Shown here: one piece after another, positions 1-10,868 of the stretch | Layout: each line of letters starts with the position of its first letter | Position numbering within the stretch: the first letter of the stretch is position 1 | Origin: Oryza sativa Japonica Group | Taxonomy: Eukaryota; Streptophyta; Magnoliopsida; Poales; Poaceae | Assembly: GCF_034140825.1 (NCBI RefSeq) | Contig: NC_089039.1 | Location: 22,675,501 to 22,739,500 of the forward strand | Length of the DNA stretch: 64,000 bases | Reading direction: 5' to 3' | Notes under the pieces: generated by a model | What the model saw: the letters and a program-made list of their open reading frames with translations, nothing else | Told to the model about the DNA's origin: nothing | Database searches by the model: none | Position numbers and translations under genes: made by a program

Positions 1-139
1 CAGCATTGCATATCAATTAATTGTTTTCTTAAAAAATAGTATAACATAAGCTAAGATGCTTATTTTTCTCACGGGAAAAGTAATTTTATACCCTGGAATA
101 TGAGTTGCATTACGTTTGCTTCATGCAATCGTCTGACGT

Positions 140-1152
140 CACTAGTGGAGAAATCGTTTTTAGGCCCGGTTCATAACCCCTCTATAATCCCGGTTTGAAA
201 ACCGGGACTACGAATCTGGGACTAAAGATCCCTATCTTTAGTCTTGGTTCAAATACCCGGGACTAAAGATCGATCTTTAGTCCCGGTTGGTGGACTAAAG
301 ATGGGAGTGGGCAATAGTTTTTTTTCATTTACTTACTATTTAATCTCTAATTTATTTTCTCCCAAATTAGGTGGGATGCGTACCATCCCAAATACACAAA
401 TCAATCATATACACTACAGATTATACATCCCAAATCAAATAAACATCCCAAATATACAAATTATACACAAATCATGTACATCTCAGATCCATACAATAAG
501 ATTCCAAAAAAAATTATACATCTCAATCTATACAATGAACCACAGATTCTTCATATCATTCTACACATGGATCACAAATTCTTTGAAAAAAAAAGAAAAA
601 AAAACGAAGCAAAGCCGCCGGTCGGCTGAGCCGGCTGCCGCCTCCCCTCCTCCCCGGCCGCCGCGCGGCCCTCCGCGCCGCCACCGCCGCCACTGCGACG
701 CCGCTGCGCCGGCCGCCGCCACGCGGCCCTCCGCCGGCCTGGCCGCCCACCCCCTCCTGCTGCGCACACTGGATCGAGTTGGGAAGGGATAAGAAGAAAA
801 GGAGATAAGGAGGAAGGGAAGAGATAAGACTAGAGATGGAGGGAGAGAGGAGTGGGTGTGGATGAGAAAAGAGTGGACGAGAAAAGATGATAAGTAATAG
901 AGATAATATACTGCGTTTTGATCTTTAATCCCGGTTCGTAACACCAACCGCGACTAAAGATCCTGGAGGGGCCTGACAACACCTGACAGCATGTGAACCG
1001 GGACTAAAGATGACACCAACCGGGACTAAAGATCACGTAGTCCCGTTCTACTTATAAACCGGGACTAAAAACCATCTTTAGTCCCAGTTTTTACTGCATC
1101 CGAGACTATTGTGGTTTTTGGTCGACCGGGCAAAGATGGTTTTTCACTAGTG
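140..1152. mobile_element. Non-autonomous CACTA (En/Spm) element
   Basis: Both ends carry the CACTA-type terminus CACTAGTG, followed inward by an A-rich stretch and then a GCCCGGT-like block. Subterminal copies of the motif TTTAGTCCCGGTT occur in both orientations at 230-310 and 900-1100, which is typical of CACTA transposase-binding subterminal repeats. The three bases outside the ends are cgt and ctt, so a clean 3-bp target duplication is not evident. The interior is a GC-rich block (about 610-770) with no transposase similarity, so the element needs another copy for mobility. The long reading frames across 556-947 are by-products of the GC-rich block. Confidence 0.8.
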
Positions 1153-1229
1153 CTTTTTAAGAAGAACTACGCTCTAGGTGTCAAAGCTTACTAGTACAGT
1201 TATATTCCTTGTCCAATTGTATCAATCCC

Positions 1230-1440
1230 AATGTTTCTTTTGGTCAACCGACATTGGAAGGTTGTGTTCTTTCCCCCCCCTCCTTTCCCAACTTATCTTC
1301 CATATTTTTCACGCGCACACTTCACAAACCACTGAACGGTGTATTTTTTGCAAAAAAAAAAGTAGGAAAGTTGCTTTAAAAATCATATTAATTCAATTTT
1401 CAATTTTTAACTAATATTTAATTAATCATACATAAATAAA
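1230..1440. repeat. Relic of an AT-rich MITE-like repeat
   Basis: The block has the order TTGCAAAAAAA, GGAAAGTTGCTTTAAAAATCAT, then TTAATTAATCATAC. The same order recurs at about 45787-45975 and 60345-60497, so this is a dispersed repeat present three times in the window. Neither end is well defined here. No gene is seen between 1153 and 1723. Confidence 0.45.
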
Positions 1441-1496
1441 CCATCCCCTTTTTCGTGCTTCTTCCTTCCAAAATGCATCTGAAGAATTGCACCCGC

Positions 1497-1715
1497 TGCA
1501 CCGAGGAGGGTTCACAAAACCGATGGAATTTCGCGAAAATCGAACGGATTTCATGAAACTACTAGGTCTCGGTTTATGAAAACTGGTCGGTATTAGCCAG
1601 TTTCTGTACGGCATTGATCAAAAGTCATTGGTTTTTACTAGTTTTTGGGTCGGATTTCGGTAAATCGATGAGGTGCGGTTTTTACTTCGAAATCGAAAAG
1701 TTAAACCCTGTCAAG
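1497..1715 (+). repeat. Dispersed repeat, inverted partner at 17869-18095
   Basis: About 215 bp match the reverse complement of 17869-18095, with the same order of landmarks: GAGGGTTCAC, an ATGGAATTTCG-like block, a GGTTTTTACTAG-like block and GAAAAGTTAAACC. The family is not recognised, and no terminal repeats or target duplication were found. Confidence 0.5.
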
Positions 1716-1723
1716 GATACTAA

Positions 1724-2066
1724 GGCCCTGTTTCTTTCAGCTTGGGATTATTATAATCTAGATTATTGAGTCAAATTACTATAAGCTAGATTGTTATAAT
1801 CTATAGTAGAATAAGCGGTTAGTTGTTTCTTTCCTAGATTATTAGAGCCTAGATTATTGGGTTTGCAAGTCTAAAGAGGGAGTAGGGTGGCATGGTGGGT
1901 AATTTTTCACCCAATAATCTGGAAAAAGCTCACCTAAATGAGATTATCATATTATAATAAGCCGGGCTCCAAATTATAATAAGCTACTTCAATAAGTTGT
2001 CTGTTTCTTTCAGCTTACTCCCAATAATCTGGATTATAATAATCCCAAGCTGAAAGAAACATGGCC
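1724..2066. mobile_element. Tourist-type (PIF/Harbinger) MITE
   Basis: A 343-bp element. Its left end GGCCCTGTTTCTTTCAGCTT is the near-complement of the right end, which reads AAGCTGAAAGAAACATGGCC. It is flanked by the direct repeat TAA (1721-1723 and 2067-2069), the 3-bp target preferred by PIF/Harbinger elements. The interior is rich in ATTATAATCTAGATTATT and has no coding capacity. Confidence 0.88.
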
Positions 2067-2112
2067 TAATAAACACAGAAGACCAACACTCTCATCTTTA
2101 GCATAACACATA

Positions 2113-2208
2113 CTCCCTCCGTCTAAAAAAACCAAATCCTGGCTATGTATCTGGACATGTGTTATGTCCAAATTCATAGTAATGAGTTTTTTTTTTCCAT
2201 AGAAGGAG
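2113..2208. mobile_element. Short Stowaway MITE
   Basis: The left end CTCCCTCCGTC and right end GAAGGAG are flanked by TA on both sides (2111-2112, 2209-2210). The length of 96 bp and the interior match the copy at 29969-30058. Confidence 0.85.
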
Positions 2209-2210
2209 TA

Positions 2211-2686
2211 AGTCATAACAGCATCAGATCAGAGGGGTTGAAGGACCAAGCGGAAATTATCCACAACTACAAGGGGGCGAATGGAAAGACGCTGGCCAGC
2301 CAGCGTGCGATCCGGGGACGGAAGGAACTGAACAAACGGAAAGGAAAGCGACAGGCGGCGAATTCACGGCGCGGTGACGGCGCCGTCGGACCCGAGCCCG
2401 CGTGTTCGGTGCGATGCGATGCGGCCCCCGCTAAAACCAGCAGTTACCGTTGCGGGTCCGAGCACGAGGCTTTGGTGGTTCCAGTTTGACCGTTTGAACC
2501 CCTCGCCCGGGTTGCATGGACCGTCCGATCCTTCCGTGGGCCGCTCGGCGCCGTTCGATGATCGCTGCCGCGTGCGGTCGCGGGCGGTGGGCCTCGCGAT
2601 CGTTCATGGACAACGTCTACGTGTGGCGTGACGCGCGTCGTTGACTCGATAGGAAAAGAAGAGATGCATGGTGACATACTGACATA
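2211..2686. other. GC-rich intergenic segment, no gene recognised
   Basis: The segment becomes GC- and CpG-rich at 2330-2640. Short frames exist on both strands, but none resembles a known family and none has a splice-consistent extension. It could be a captured gene fragment or an old promoter. Confidence 0.3.
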
Positions 2687-2933
2687 CTCCCTCCGAAAAA
2701 AAAAAAAAAAGAAAGAAAGAGATAAATCCTGATTTCCATGCCCAACGATTAACCGTCCGTCTTATTTAAAAAAAATATGAAAAAAATTAAAAAGACAAGT
2801 CACGTATAAAATATTAATCATGTTTTATCATCTAACAACAATGAAAATACGAATTATAAAAAAATTTCATATAAGACGGATAGTTAAAGTTGAACACGGA
2901 AAACCAGACTTTATCTTTTTTTTACGGAGGGAG
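2687..2933. mobile_element. Stowaway MITE
   Basis: A 247-bp element with ends CTCCCTCC and GGAGGGAG and TA target duplications (2685-2686, 2934-2935). The interior carries the AAGTCACGTATAAAATA and ATAAGACGGATAGTTAAAG blocks. A diverged relative lies at 31384-31616. Confidence 0.9.
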
Positions 2934-3840
2934 TATATAGGTCATTAATGTATTTTGTTTTTGTTTGTTAGGGGCACTGACGTCATCGATCCCTTCCAGA
3001 AGCTTTGTGAAATTGCTAAAACGCAATTGGCGTAGATTTATCTCTATTATTTACATGGTGTTGACTGAGTTAAGCTATTCAACGGGAAACAGTGTTGACG
3101 CCGTCACAATTTGTCCTCCAAGGATCTGTCAGTCCCATCGGATGGCCTAATAAGCCAAAGAAAAAGCTAAATTTTAAATTTTCAAGCTTAATTTTAATAT
3201 TGATTTTGACATATTTTCAACGTAGTTTCTTTTTTAACATTGGCTTTTAAGTCACAAAGAACACATTTATAAAAGTTTTACCCATAAATTCATTTTTATT
3301 TCCTAATAAGCCGTTTTGGCTTATTAGTAAATAAGCCAAACGATGGGGACCTGTATTTTTCAGGTTGTTCGAGGAAGTCAGGAGCATATGTTTCCAAAAT
3401 TAAATTCCAAATTTTAAATTTTGGTTGTAGAGGGATCATATTTTAATTTGCTGAAAATAAAAGATTAAGTCCGAGCAGGAGTAACCCATTAATACATAAT
3501 TAATTCAAACTTGAAAAAAAGATGTGTTTTATGTTTTAAAGTAAATTATACATGAAAAGTTTTCATACGAAACGTGCTAATAAAAATCAAGGTAAAATAT
3601 GTATCTCAAACACGACACATGTACTCTTGAATCTGTGAGCCGGCTATAAACAGAATTGAATTGTCTCTCAGACTACATCAAACACGATATATGTACTCTT
3701 GAATCTGTGAGCCTAAGCAGAATTGAATTGTCTCTCGAACTACATAAAGTCAAAATCAATTGGCATTGAAAAGCTCACAAGTGGCTAGATGGTTAACTAG
3801 AACATAGTTGTTTCTCCGGTGTACGGAATTACGATCACTG
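2934..3840. other. Intergenic, AT-rich, with a 72-bp tandem duplication
   Basis: No gene is seen. At 3611-3747 two copies of a roughly 70-bp unit sit head to tail with a 72-bp period. Both contain ACTCTTGAATCTGTGAGCC and AGAATTGAATTGTCTCTC, separated by a few substitutions and a small indel. Confidence 0.6.
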
Positions 3841-3954
3841 ATCAGAACAACATTTGATCACTGTTGCATGCTGGCTGCAGAATCTCTCACAAACCGCAAA
3901 TCTCGTTTTCTGGTGGGGCTGCAAAAATAGCAAAAGCCCTTGGCGCGCTGAAAC

Positions 3955-4345
3955 TGCTGATCTCCTGGGCCGTATGGGCCCACATAAGCTGGGCCAAACC
4001 TCTCGGCCCGAGAAGGACGCGCCCATACCGCCCTACGTGCGCCGCCGGCTGCCGCCGTGCCACGGCGGCGCCACGGCACCGGCGACGGCGATGTGCATGT
4101 GCCCGTGTGGCACGGCGAGCGCGCCGCCGGTCTCCCCGTGCAGCCGGCCGCTCACCTGGCGCCCGCCGTGTCCGAGGCGCCGCGTGGCGTCGGGTGGCCT
4201 GGCCGTGTCCGCGGTGACATGGTCACCAGGCGACCACTGGAGCGCGTCGTGGCCGCCATTTCTCCTCTTTTGCGCCCGTGGCTCGGCTCGGCTCGGCTCG
4301 GCGCCCCGTCGGCCTCCTCGGTTTAACTTAGCTCGGTGGCAATAA
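3955..4345 (+). promoter_or_regulatory. CpG-rich promoter-like block with TGGGCC/GGCCCA motifs
   Basis: AT-rich DNA gives way abruptly to a CpG-rich block. GGGCC-type motifs cluster at 3967-3995 (GGGCCGTATGGGCCCAC and CTGGGCC), the site-II-like arrangement common upstream of constitutively expressed plant genes. The block leads directly into the ATG at 4346 of the candidate gene downstream. No clear TATA box was seen. The promoter function is inferred. Confidence 0.45.
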
Positions 4346-6528
4346 ATGGCGGCGCCACCGCTTGATTCACGCAGGGCGGCGTGTCAGACGGCCATGGCGG
4401 CGTCAAGGTGAGATCACTCCTCTCGTTGGAACCGGGCTTCGTTTTATGCTGCAGCCCATGTGTTCGACTGAATTCCCCTGAGAGGTCTCGAGCTCTGTTG
4501 CTCCGTTTGATCTGCAGATTGGAGGTTTGCATACTTACACCTGCACCTTACACGTCTAGATCTAGTATTTGACAGTTGATAATTATCATCTCTTGCTTGT
4601 TTTTGGCTGATCTCGTTCGTGTACGTGGGTTGACTTCTGCCTGCTTGCTTTCCATCGTTAATTTCTGCAAGTGCAATTTGCAATTCCATATGTTTGATGT
4701 GCTAGTTGTGCATACGGCATACTGATAGTCTTTTTCATCGGCCCGAACGATTTCTATACCAGTTCTGGGCAACGATTTTTGTGTCCATATTTTTAGTGGA
4801 ATTCTGCTCCAAAATGGCATCCAGTAGGTTGGACGCTTGTAGGGTTGGGTTTGTCCCTAAATGCTAACATGGGGCAGCTTGTCCCCCCTGAATTCAGCCA
4901 AATAACATGCTTTTGTATAGAAAGAGACAGCTCTTAACCTTCTAACCCAAAATTAGTTTTATTTTTCACTTGGTTGCTTCTGCAAGCAATCTCAGCAGGT
5001 GTCCGTTGTGTTTTTCTGATTTTCCTTAGGAAAGGTTGAGAATTGAAAGTTGAAATGCGGCTGCACAAATAATAAGCATGGAGAGCCTCATGTGAAACAT
5101 GTAACATGGTTATCCATCAATGGCTTGAAATTTTGGAGAGAATTTATCTTTCTAGAAATGGACCATCTTGTTGTTTTTATTCTTCTATAGCTTCCTAAGA
5201 GAATATAATCAGTACTAGATTTGTGTTGAGTGTGACTTTCCTCTTGCACTTCATTTTTGCTTTAGTCGTATACTTGTATGCAGTTACATAATGTGTTTAA
5301 TCAGATGCTTTCAAATATCATAAAATCTTCTACCTATTCAGAGTGTTCTGTTTCATTTCGCAGTTCTAGCACACATTTTGTTCACACGGGACAGAATTGG
5401 TGGTTTTAAAGTTTGTTTTCCATCTAAAATTTCCGTACTCCAGTATTGGTTTCCTCCCCTTTTATGCTGCATCTCCCCAGGGAGCTTACATGATTTCTAT
5501 AATCTTGAATCCTTAGCTTTTGTCGGTCTTAATTCTGACAGTTTTCTTCCATTATATAGACTTGGTAGCTCTGATTGTGACGTCCTCTATGGTACCCACT
5601 GTTGATCTGAGCATAGTTGTTGGCCTTTCAAATCATGATCTTTCAGGTATATTGATGTCACTAAGCTACACAGAACTGAGGATTGATATAGACTATGGCA
5701 TCTTTATGTTGCAAATGGCTGTTGCACTGGAAAAATCACTTTCTACCTGTACATTTTAGCTGTACTTAGCTTAATATGAACCACCAGATGGTAGTTAGGT
5801 CGCCTTGCTTTAGCACTTCAGTGTGATCCAAACCTACAGAGAGAAAAAAAAAAGGTAGCTTCCAAAGCAAATGAGCTTCAAGTTGGAATTAGCAATAAGT
5901 ACTAAATATGGGAAATGAATGGTCATAAGCTCTGCACCGAAATGACGAAAACTACATGCTAATCCACTGATGAAAAGGAGTCTTAATATATATTAAGAAC
6001 AGTCCTGAATACATACCAAAAAAAAAAGGTTTGATATATTTGGGCTTCCAGTACAATATCGAGTTTCAGTGAGCTGTAGTTGTGCCAAGCTAGCTATTAG
6101 TTGTTGTGCTGTCGATGTTGTAATACTTCTTCAATGAATTCTCCTCTAAGCATGCCATACCTTTAACTTCGAAGTGTAGGAAGGGGCATCTGCGGCCGAC
6201 AGCTCTTTGTTTGTCAAGATCCTCACTTGATCAGTCTCCGACAGGTCACAGGCCTGGCTTCAGGGGATTCACTTTCATAGCTGCTGTGACTTTGCAACGC
6301 AAACGAAGCTTCAAGGTAACGGCTCACCTGATCTGATTAAGATTGCTGCTGCTGCTGCTTCACAAAGGGGAATCGCAAGACCTTGCTGTTTCCTCTCAGG
6401 ATCAGCTGCTAACAGGTATGTTCATAACTCTGTTTTGCGTAGCTCTCGTTTCTATTCCTCTCACTATCTGCCAGCCATGGATCAACCTTCTTCTTCCTTC
6501 CTACTTTTCGGTTTCTCCAAGAAATTAG
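4346..6528 (+). CDS. Candidate three-exon gene for a small membrane protein, unknown family
   Basis: Proposed exons are 4346-4407, 6180-6315 and 6400-6528. All boundaries are GT/AG and the phase is continuous: exons 1 and 2 total exactly 66 codons and exon 3 adds 42 codons plus TAG. The predicted product is 108 residues. It has a basic, Ser/Arg-rich N-terminal half and one strongly hydrophobic stretch in exon 3 (GMFITLFCVALVSIPLTI) that could span a membrane. Intron 2 is 84 nt with a good pyrimidine tract (GCTGTTTCCTCTCAG). Intron 1 is about 1.8 kb and AT-rich, and its acceptor at 6178-6179 is weaker. A second in-frame ATG lies at 4394. I recognise no family. The case rests on frame continuity and the CpG-rich block upstream; it could instead be a noncoding transcript. 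Confidence 0.35.
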
Positions 6529-7164
6529 TCCACTTAGGAAAGTAGCACACTAAAGAGCTGAATTAGATTCAGATTCAGAAATGCGCACTACCAAACAGGA
6601 CTGCAAACCACTACTAGTATTTCAGTGTTCTTTCGCTGAGCCTATCTATAATCATGTGCCACCTTTTAAGCGGGCACAAGGAAGCATCATCTTAGCTGGG
6701 CTGCTGGGTGTAGTGCAGGCTGCACGAAAAAGGAACAAGAAAACTACACGCAAGGACCAAAGTAGGCGCGCATGCGTGCGTCCGTGTACACAGTTATAAA
6801 CAAAACACACACACAGACGTAATTGGTCCTAGTTTTTATAGGACACTGCCAACAGTTGCCTCCGCGTTGTCTGATCAATCCAACAGATTACATAAATGCT
6901 AAAGCTAAGCTAACCTCTTCCTTAATGCCCAAGTGCCCCTTCACTCTGAGTGACTGCATCTTTGGTGGTGTCCATGTATGGTCGTACCAGCAGCAACACT
7001 GAAACAGCAAGCTCAGCGAGGAGAAGAGGTGAGGAGGTGGTGGTGGTGGTGGTGGGGCTCGTCATTACAGAGTGCAGACTTTTCCCTGGGGCGCCGCACA
7101 GCACCGCTCAACTCAGTAGCTTCACTCCAGCAGCAGCGGCAGCAGAAGCAGAAAGCGGGTAGCC
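6529..7164. other. Intergenic and 5' region of the 7165 gene
   Basis: No further gene is seen. The segment contains a short CA run near 6806, a GGT run at about 7037-7058, and CAG/GCA repeats just before the ATG. The last 150 bp are probably the 5' untranslated region of the gene at 7165. Confidence 0.4.
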
Positions 7165-7836
7165 ATGGCAGAGGAGAGGAAGAAGGAGAAGGAGAAGAAG
7201 AAGAAGCACAAGGAGAAGGAGAAGGAGAAGGCGGGCACCCACGGTGGGGAGGCGCACTTCAAGCCGAGCGGGGAGGTGAAGGGGGTGCGGTTCGGCGGCC
7301 AGTTCATCGTGAAGTCGTTCACGGTGCGGCGGGCGTCGCCGCTGGAGCTGCTCCGGCTGCTGGACATCCCGCCGGCGTACCTGAGCGAGTGCCAGAGCCT
7401 GCCGTTCCCGTCCACCACGGCGTACATGCCCACCAGCTTCACCATCCTGGCGCACCAGGCGTGGCACACGCTCACGCTGGGGCTGGGCACCAAGAAGTCC
7501 AAGGTGGTGCTCTTCGTGTTCGAGTCCGAGGGCATGAAGGCCGCCGTCGACCAGCTCTGGCCGTCCATGATCCCGCTCGGCGACGTCAACAAGAAGCTCA
7601 TCCGGGGGCTCACCGGCAGCGAGATGGCCCGGTTCAAGTTCAGGAAGGGCTGCCTCACCATCTACGTCTACGCCGTCCGCCGCCTCGGCGCCGCCGGCTT
7701 CATGTGCGCCGACGACCTCAGGAGGATACTCGAGTCCGTGGTGGAGCTCAAGGATTTCTTGGATCACACCGCCATGCTCGCCATGCCCAGCCAGAAGAGC
7801 ATCACCTTGCAGTCCCGGGTCGCAGTGGCTCACTGA
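7165..7836 (+). CDS. Plant-type conserved protein of unknown function with a lysine-rich N-terminus
   Basis: A single exon of 223 codons begins at ATG 7165 in a good plant context (GCCATGGCA) and ends at TGA 7834-7836. Residues 4-28 are almost all Lys and Glu (runs of KEKEK and KKKKHK), resembling a nucleolar or nuclear targeting tract or a highly charged disordered tail. The remaining 190 or so residues form one compact domain with motifs such as FIVKSFTVRRASPLELLRLL, FTILAHQAWHTLTLGLGTKK, VVLFVFESEGMK and ARFKFRKGCLTIYVYAVRR. There is no signal peptide or membrane segment. I recall similar single-domain proteins across flowering plants but know no assigned biochemical role. GC3 is very high, normal for a grass intronless gene. 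Coding status is secure; function is unknown. Confidence 0.85.
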   Translation: MAEERKKEKEKKKKHKEKEKEKAGTHGGEAHFKPSGEVKGVRFGGQFIVKSFTVRRASPLELLRLLDIPPAYLSECQSLPFPSTTAYMPTSFTILAHQAWHTLTLGLGTKKSKVVLFVFESEGMKAAVDQLWPSMIPLGDVNKKLIRGLTGSEMARFKFRKGCLTIYVYAVRRLGAAGFMCADDLRRILESVVELKDFLDHTAMLAMPSQKSITLQSRVAVAH

Positions 7837-9076
7837 TCCAACTCTCCCAAGTGCTCTTGATCGTTTCATCGGTGCAGGTACTCCTCCTGGCTTGCAATCT
7901 GCAGAGGAGTCTAATTCTTTTTTTGCGGTTCAATTGGTTTATTCCAGTGTCGATGTTCCACTTCCTCTGCTGGAAGGGAGTTGTATAGATCTACTGAGCA
8001 AAATCTTTCGAAGATGATAGGTTTTTTGTTTCAAAGGCATTTCTTCCCCAAGGATCATACACCTTGGTATACTGTTTATCCATGAAACAAAATAATCCAT
8101 CAATGAGAACCATCTGTACCATGACATTCTTGTCGCATTGTACAGAAGCCCCAACTTGTTACCAGTACTCTTTATTATTGGTATTGTACAGGTTTCCCGT
8201 TCTCTCATCATCCTTAGTTCTTACTCCATGAATACTCATTACTTGACACAATCACAAGAAAAACCTCTGAATTGTCCTTGTGTAGTTGTGTTCCTTGAAT
8301 ACTCATTGCTTGATACAATCACAAGAAAAACCTCTGAATCGCAAACTGCCTCTGGTGTTTCTTTCTGAGATGCTGTCATTAGAGATGGGAGCTATCCAGA
8401 GAGGAAAGTGAACAGCAAAGTTCAGAATCTGAGAGAAAGTGGGTGCTAATCTCTGTTTATGTGGGACGTAGCCATCATGGAGTTCATAGAAAAGAAGGAC
8501 AAATGCTCTTCTTTTACCTGTCTGGCTCTGCCTGGTCCGTTATTCTTATATATGGAGATGCCAATGGCCCAATGCAAGGATAAATTTGACCAGGAGTTCA
8601 TGCTCCATATTGTGCATTTTCACCAGGGAAATAACAGCAAAGCCAAACCCAAAAGGACAGATGGGTGTTGGTCATGATCATTGAGCGAGTTAAAAAAGTT
8701 TGTTGGGCAGGGACACTCGATTCAGTGTCATGATACAAGTGGTTGAGCAAGCATGGGCCACCACCCACTATGGCCTGAATCATTAACAACAAAAGCCATC
8801 TCATCTCTCATCTTCTCCCACACAACAGTGCCACAGAGGGACAGTGCACCCCTTGCTGTGACCTGCATTCGTTGTATAAGATCTGTACTCCAGTTCTGTA
8901 CCCCAAAAGAACTCAGGATATCTCTTTCAGTAGTTTAGTGCCGCTGTTACTGGTTGCTGAATTTATTTGCAATGCATGTACTGTTATCTATCTCTCATTC
9001 TCTTACCGTTCTGTCTGTAAGCTTCAAAGCTTGTATTACTGCATGGGCCAATTTGGTCGAACCAATCACCCATCAA
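7837..9076. other. 3' flank and intergenic region with a 43-bp duplication
   Basis: The start is probably the 3' untranslated region of the 7165 gene. Two 43-bp direct repeats lie at 8230-8272 and 8297-8339 (period 67; both contain CAATCACAAGAAAAACCTCT) and differ at two positions. Short frames at 8459-8677 and elsewhere have no recognisable similarity. Confidence 0.5.
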
Positions 9077-9220
9077 GGCTGTGTTTAGTTCACACTAAAA
9101 TTAAAAGTTTGATTGAAATTGTAACGATATAATAGAAAAGTTGAAAGGTTGTGTTTAGAAAAGTTTTGGTGTGATGGAAAAGTTAAAAGTTTAAAGAATA
9201 ACTTTGGAACTAAACACGGC
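9077..9220. mobile_element. Small TIR MITE, GGCTGTGTTTAGTTC type
   Basis: A 144-bp element with left end GGCTGTGTTTAGTTC and right end GAACTAAACACGGC. The interior consists of AAAAGTTGAAAG / GTGTGATGGAAAAGTT blocks. A diverged copy is at 37174-37318. The target duplication is unclear. Confidence 0.75.
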
Positions 9221-9570
9221 GCAGGATCGTCGGTATGGTGGCACTGCCATGAATCGGCATGTCCAGCTAAAAGAGCTTTATTTTTTGCCTGAGCTATGCC
9301 CAAAAAAATAAGGGGACACCTGCATTGCTGCCTGCCTGCCAGCGAGCCACCGCCTCTGAATCGTGCCGCCGCTGGATGGCTCCGCCAATTATGCCGCCGG
9401 GGCCCAAGCCGACGGAGGAGAGGAGAACGGATGGAGACGTATTTATGCGCCCTCAACCTCAAGTGGGTGGCGGTGCATGGTATGGTGGTATACAATACAA
9501 CGTTTCCTGGGCTACTGCCTCTCGGTGTCTCCCTTGGATGCAAATTGCAGGAGACCTTTCTCGCCCAATA

Positions 9571-9844
9571 CTCCCTCCGTTCACAAGACCGTTCACAGAA
9601 GTTAAGTATATTTAACATTTGAGTTTTTTCAAATAAGTTATTCCTATTTGTAATATTTATACATTTAACACTTAAATGAAAAGATAAATTAAATGTTTGA
9701 TTAGAATTCAAGGAGTCATCTAAATACTCATTGGATACATACTTGCATTCACTCCCTGATTCTATAATATTCAACAACATGATTTAATTTCTCTCTAGTC
9801 TTGATGACAAAAGTAATAGGTGTAACTTTTATAGATGGTGGGAG
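9571..9844. mobile_element. Degenerate Stowaway-like MITE
   Basis: It starts CTCCCTCCGTTCA, ends GGTGGGAG, and is flanked by TA (9569-9570, 9845-9846). The interior is AT-rich and noncoding. Confidence 0.7.
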
Positions 9845-9878
9845 TACAATACAACGCGTCCTGGGCTCCTGCCTCTTG

Positions 9879-10027
9879 GGCAGTGTTTGGCAAATGTGTT
9901 AGAGAAATGATTTCCCACCCATCTTTAAATCCTAACCATTCATTATCCCTCATCCGTTTAATCCTAACCCTTTATTCATTTCTCAATCCCAATCCCACTC
10001 CTCATTTCCCATTATCCAAACACACCC
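9879..10027. mobile_element. Small TIR MITE inside a duplicated block
   Basis: Left end GGCAGTGTTTGGCAAAT and right end ATTATCCAAACACACCC are partly complementary (GGNNGTGTTTGG). Comparison with the uninterrupted copy at 9485-9567 shows these 150 or so bases are an insertion. Confidence 0.65.
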
Positions 10028-10073
10028 TCCATGTCTCCCTTGGATGCAAATTGCAGGAGACCTTTCTTGCCCA

Positions 10074-10860
10074 AAGTTTCACCCTGATGATTTGCTGTTC
10101 TTGGTCAAGCAACGAGCTAGCCAACGAGCTCGTGGTTAGCTTTGATGCGTTTGAGAAGTTTAAAATTCTTAAGAGTAATTGGTTGATAGCCCGATTTCTG
10201 ATAACCTTATTATTTTTTATTTCTAGTTTATTTTTTATGAACTTTATAGTTACAGATTCTCGTAATCTAAAAACTATTTAGGAAACTAAAGATTATAGAA
10301 GAAGTTACTACGGCTAAAAGCCCTCTACATATGACCTAAGTAATATTATCTACGCTGTTGAGGGTGTATGTTTGCATCGCAGAGAGAGCTTACGGCTATA
10401 CGAGCCTTTCTATCAAGGGAGGATCTATGATTGAGAGGGATTAGAGTGGATGGGTACGGGCATTAGTACATGGCTCTATTATTGCTCTTGTCCCAGGCTT
10501 TATGGATAGCTTTTTGACTCGAGCCTTTGCTTTCACTTTTCGTTTTAAAAGATTTTAGTTGGATTTTCAGGAGACTCACCAACCTACTGATGACAGATAC
10601 TTCACCTCATGACCTCAAGTCCTCAACCCAGCAGCAGCAGGATGAAAATTTTCTTTTATTTTTTCTTAAAGTAAAATATAGAAATCCACGTACACTTACG
10701 ATCAAATTTATAGCTAATTATTCTTTCAATGTTAGGTGATGTATCCGTCGATAACGATGCGCCTATGATGACTTCATAAATCTCAGCATGTCCCGATCCA
10801 GCCTTTTGAAGATGCCGATACAGTGATGGGTCATTTAACTATAAAATTAAATTCACTTAC
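10074..10860. other. Intergenic, AT-rich, nothing recognised
   Basis: No splice-consistent frame, RNA gene or terminal-repeat element was found in this stretch. Confidence 0.4.
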
Positions 10861-10868
10861 CGTCTATT

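Larger units (their letters stand above)
9485..10073 (+). repeat. Direct duplication interrupted by two MITEs
   Basis: Copy A (9485-9567) and copy B (9838-9878 plus 10031-10073) share ACAATACAACG, TCCTGGGCT, CTGCCTCT and TTGGATGCAAATTGCAGGAG. A Stowaway-like element (9571-9844) sits between the copies. A second TIR element (about 9879-10027) splits copy B. Confidence 0.7.

Noticed and set aside
561-947. Minus-strand frames in the GC-rich core of the CACTA element
   Set aside because: Low-complexity Arg/Gly/Ala translations with no similarity to CACTA TNP proteins or host genes.
6978-7988. 336-codon frame overlapping the 7165 gene
   Set aside because: Its translation is Ala/Arg/Gly-rich, typical of an out-of-frame reading of a GC-rich gene. 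The 223-codon frame has conserved, structured motifs.
9085-9780. 231-codon minus-strand frame
   Set aside because: It runs through a MITE and a duplicated block, and its sequence is explained by those repeats.
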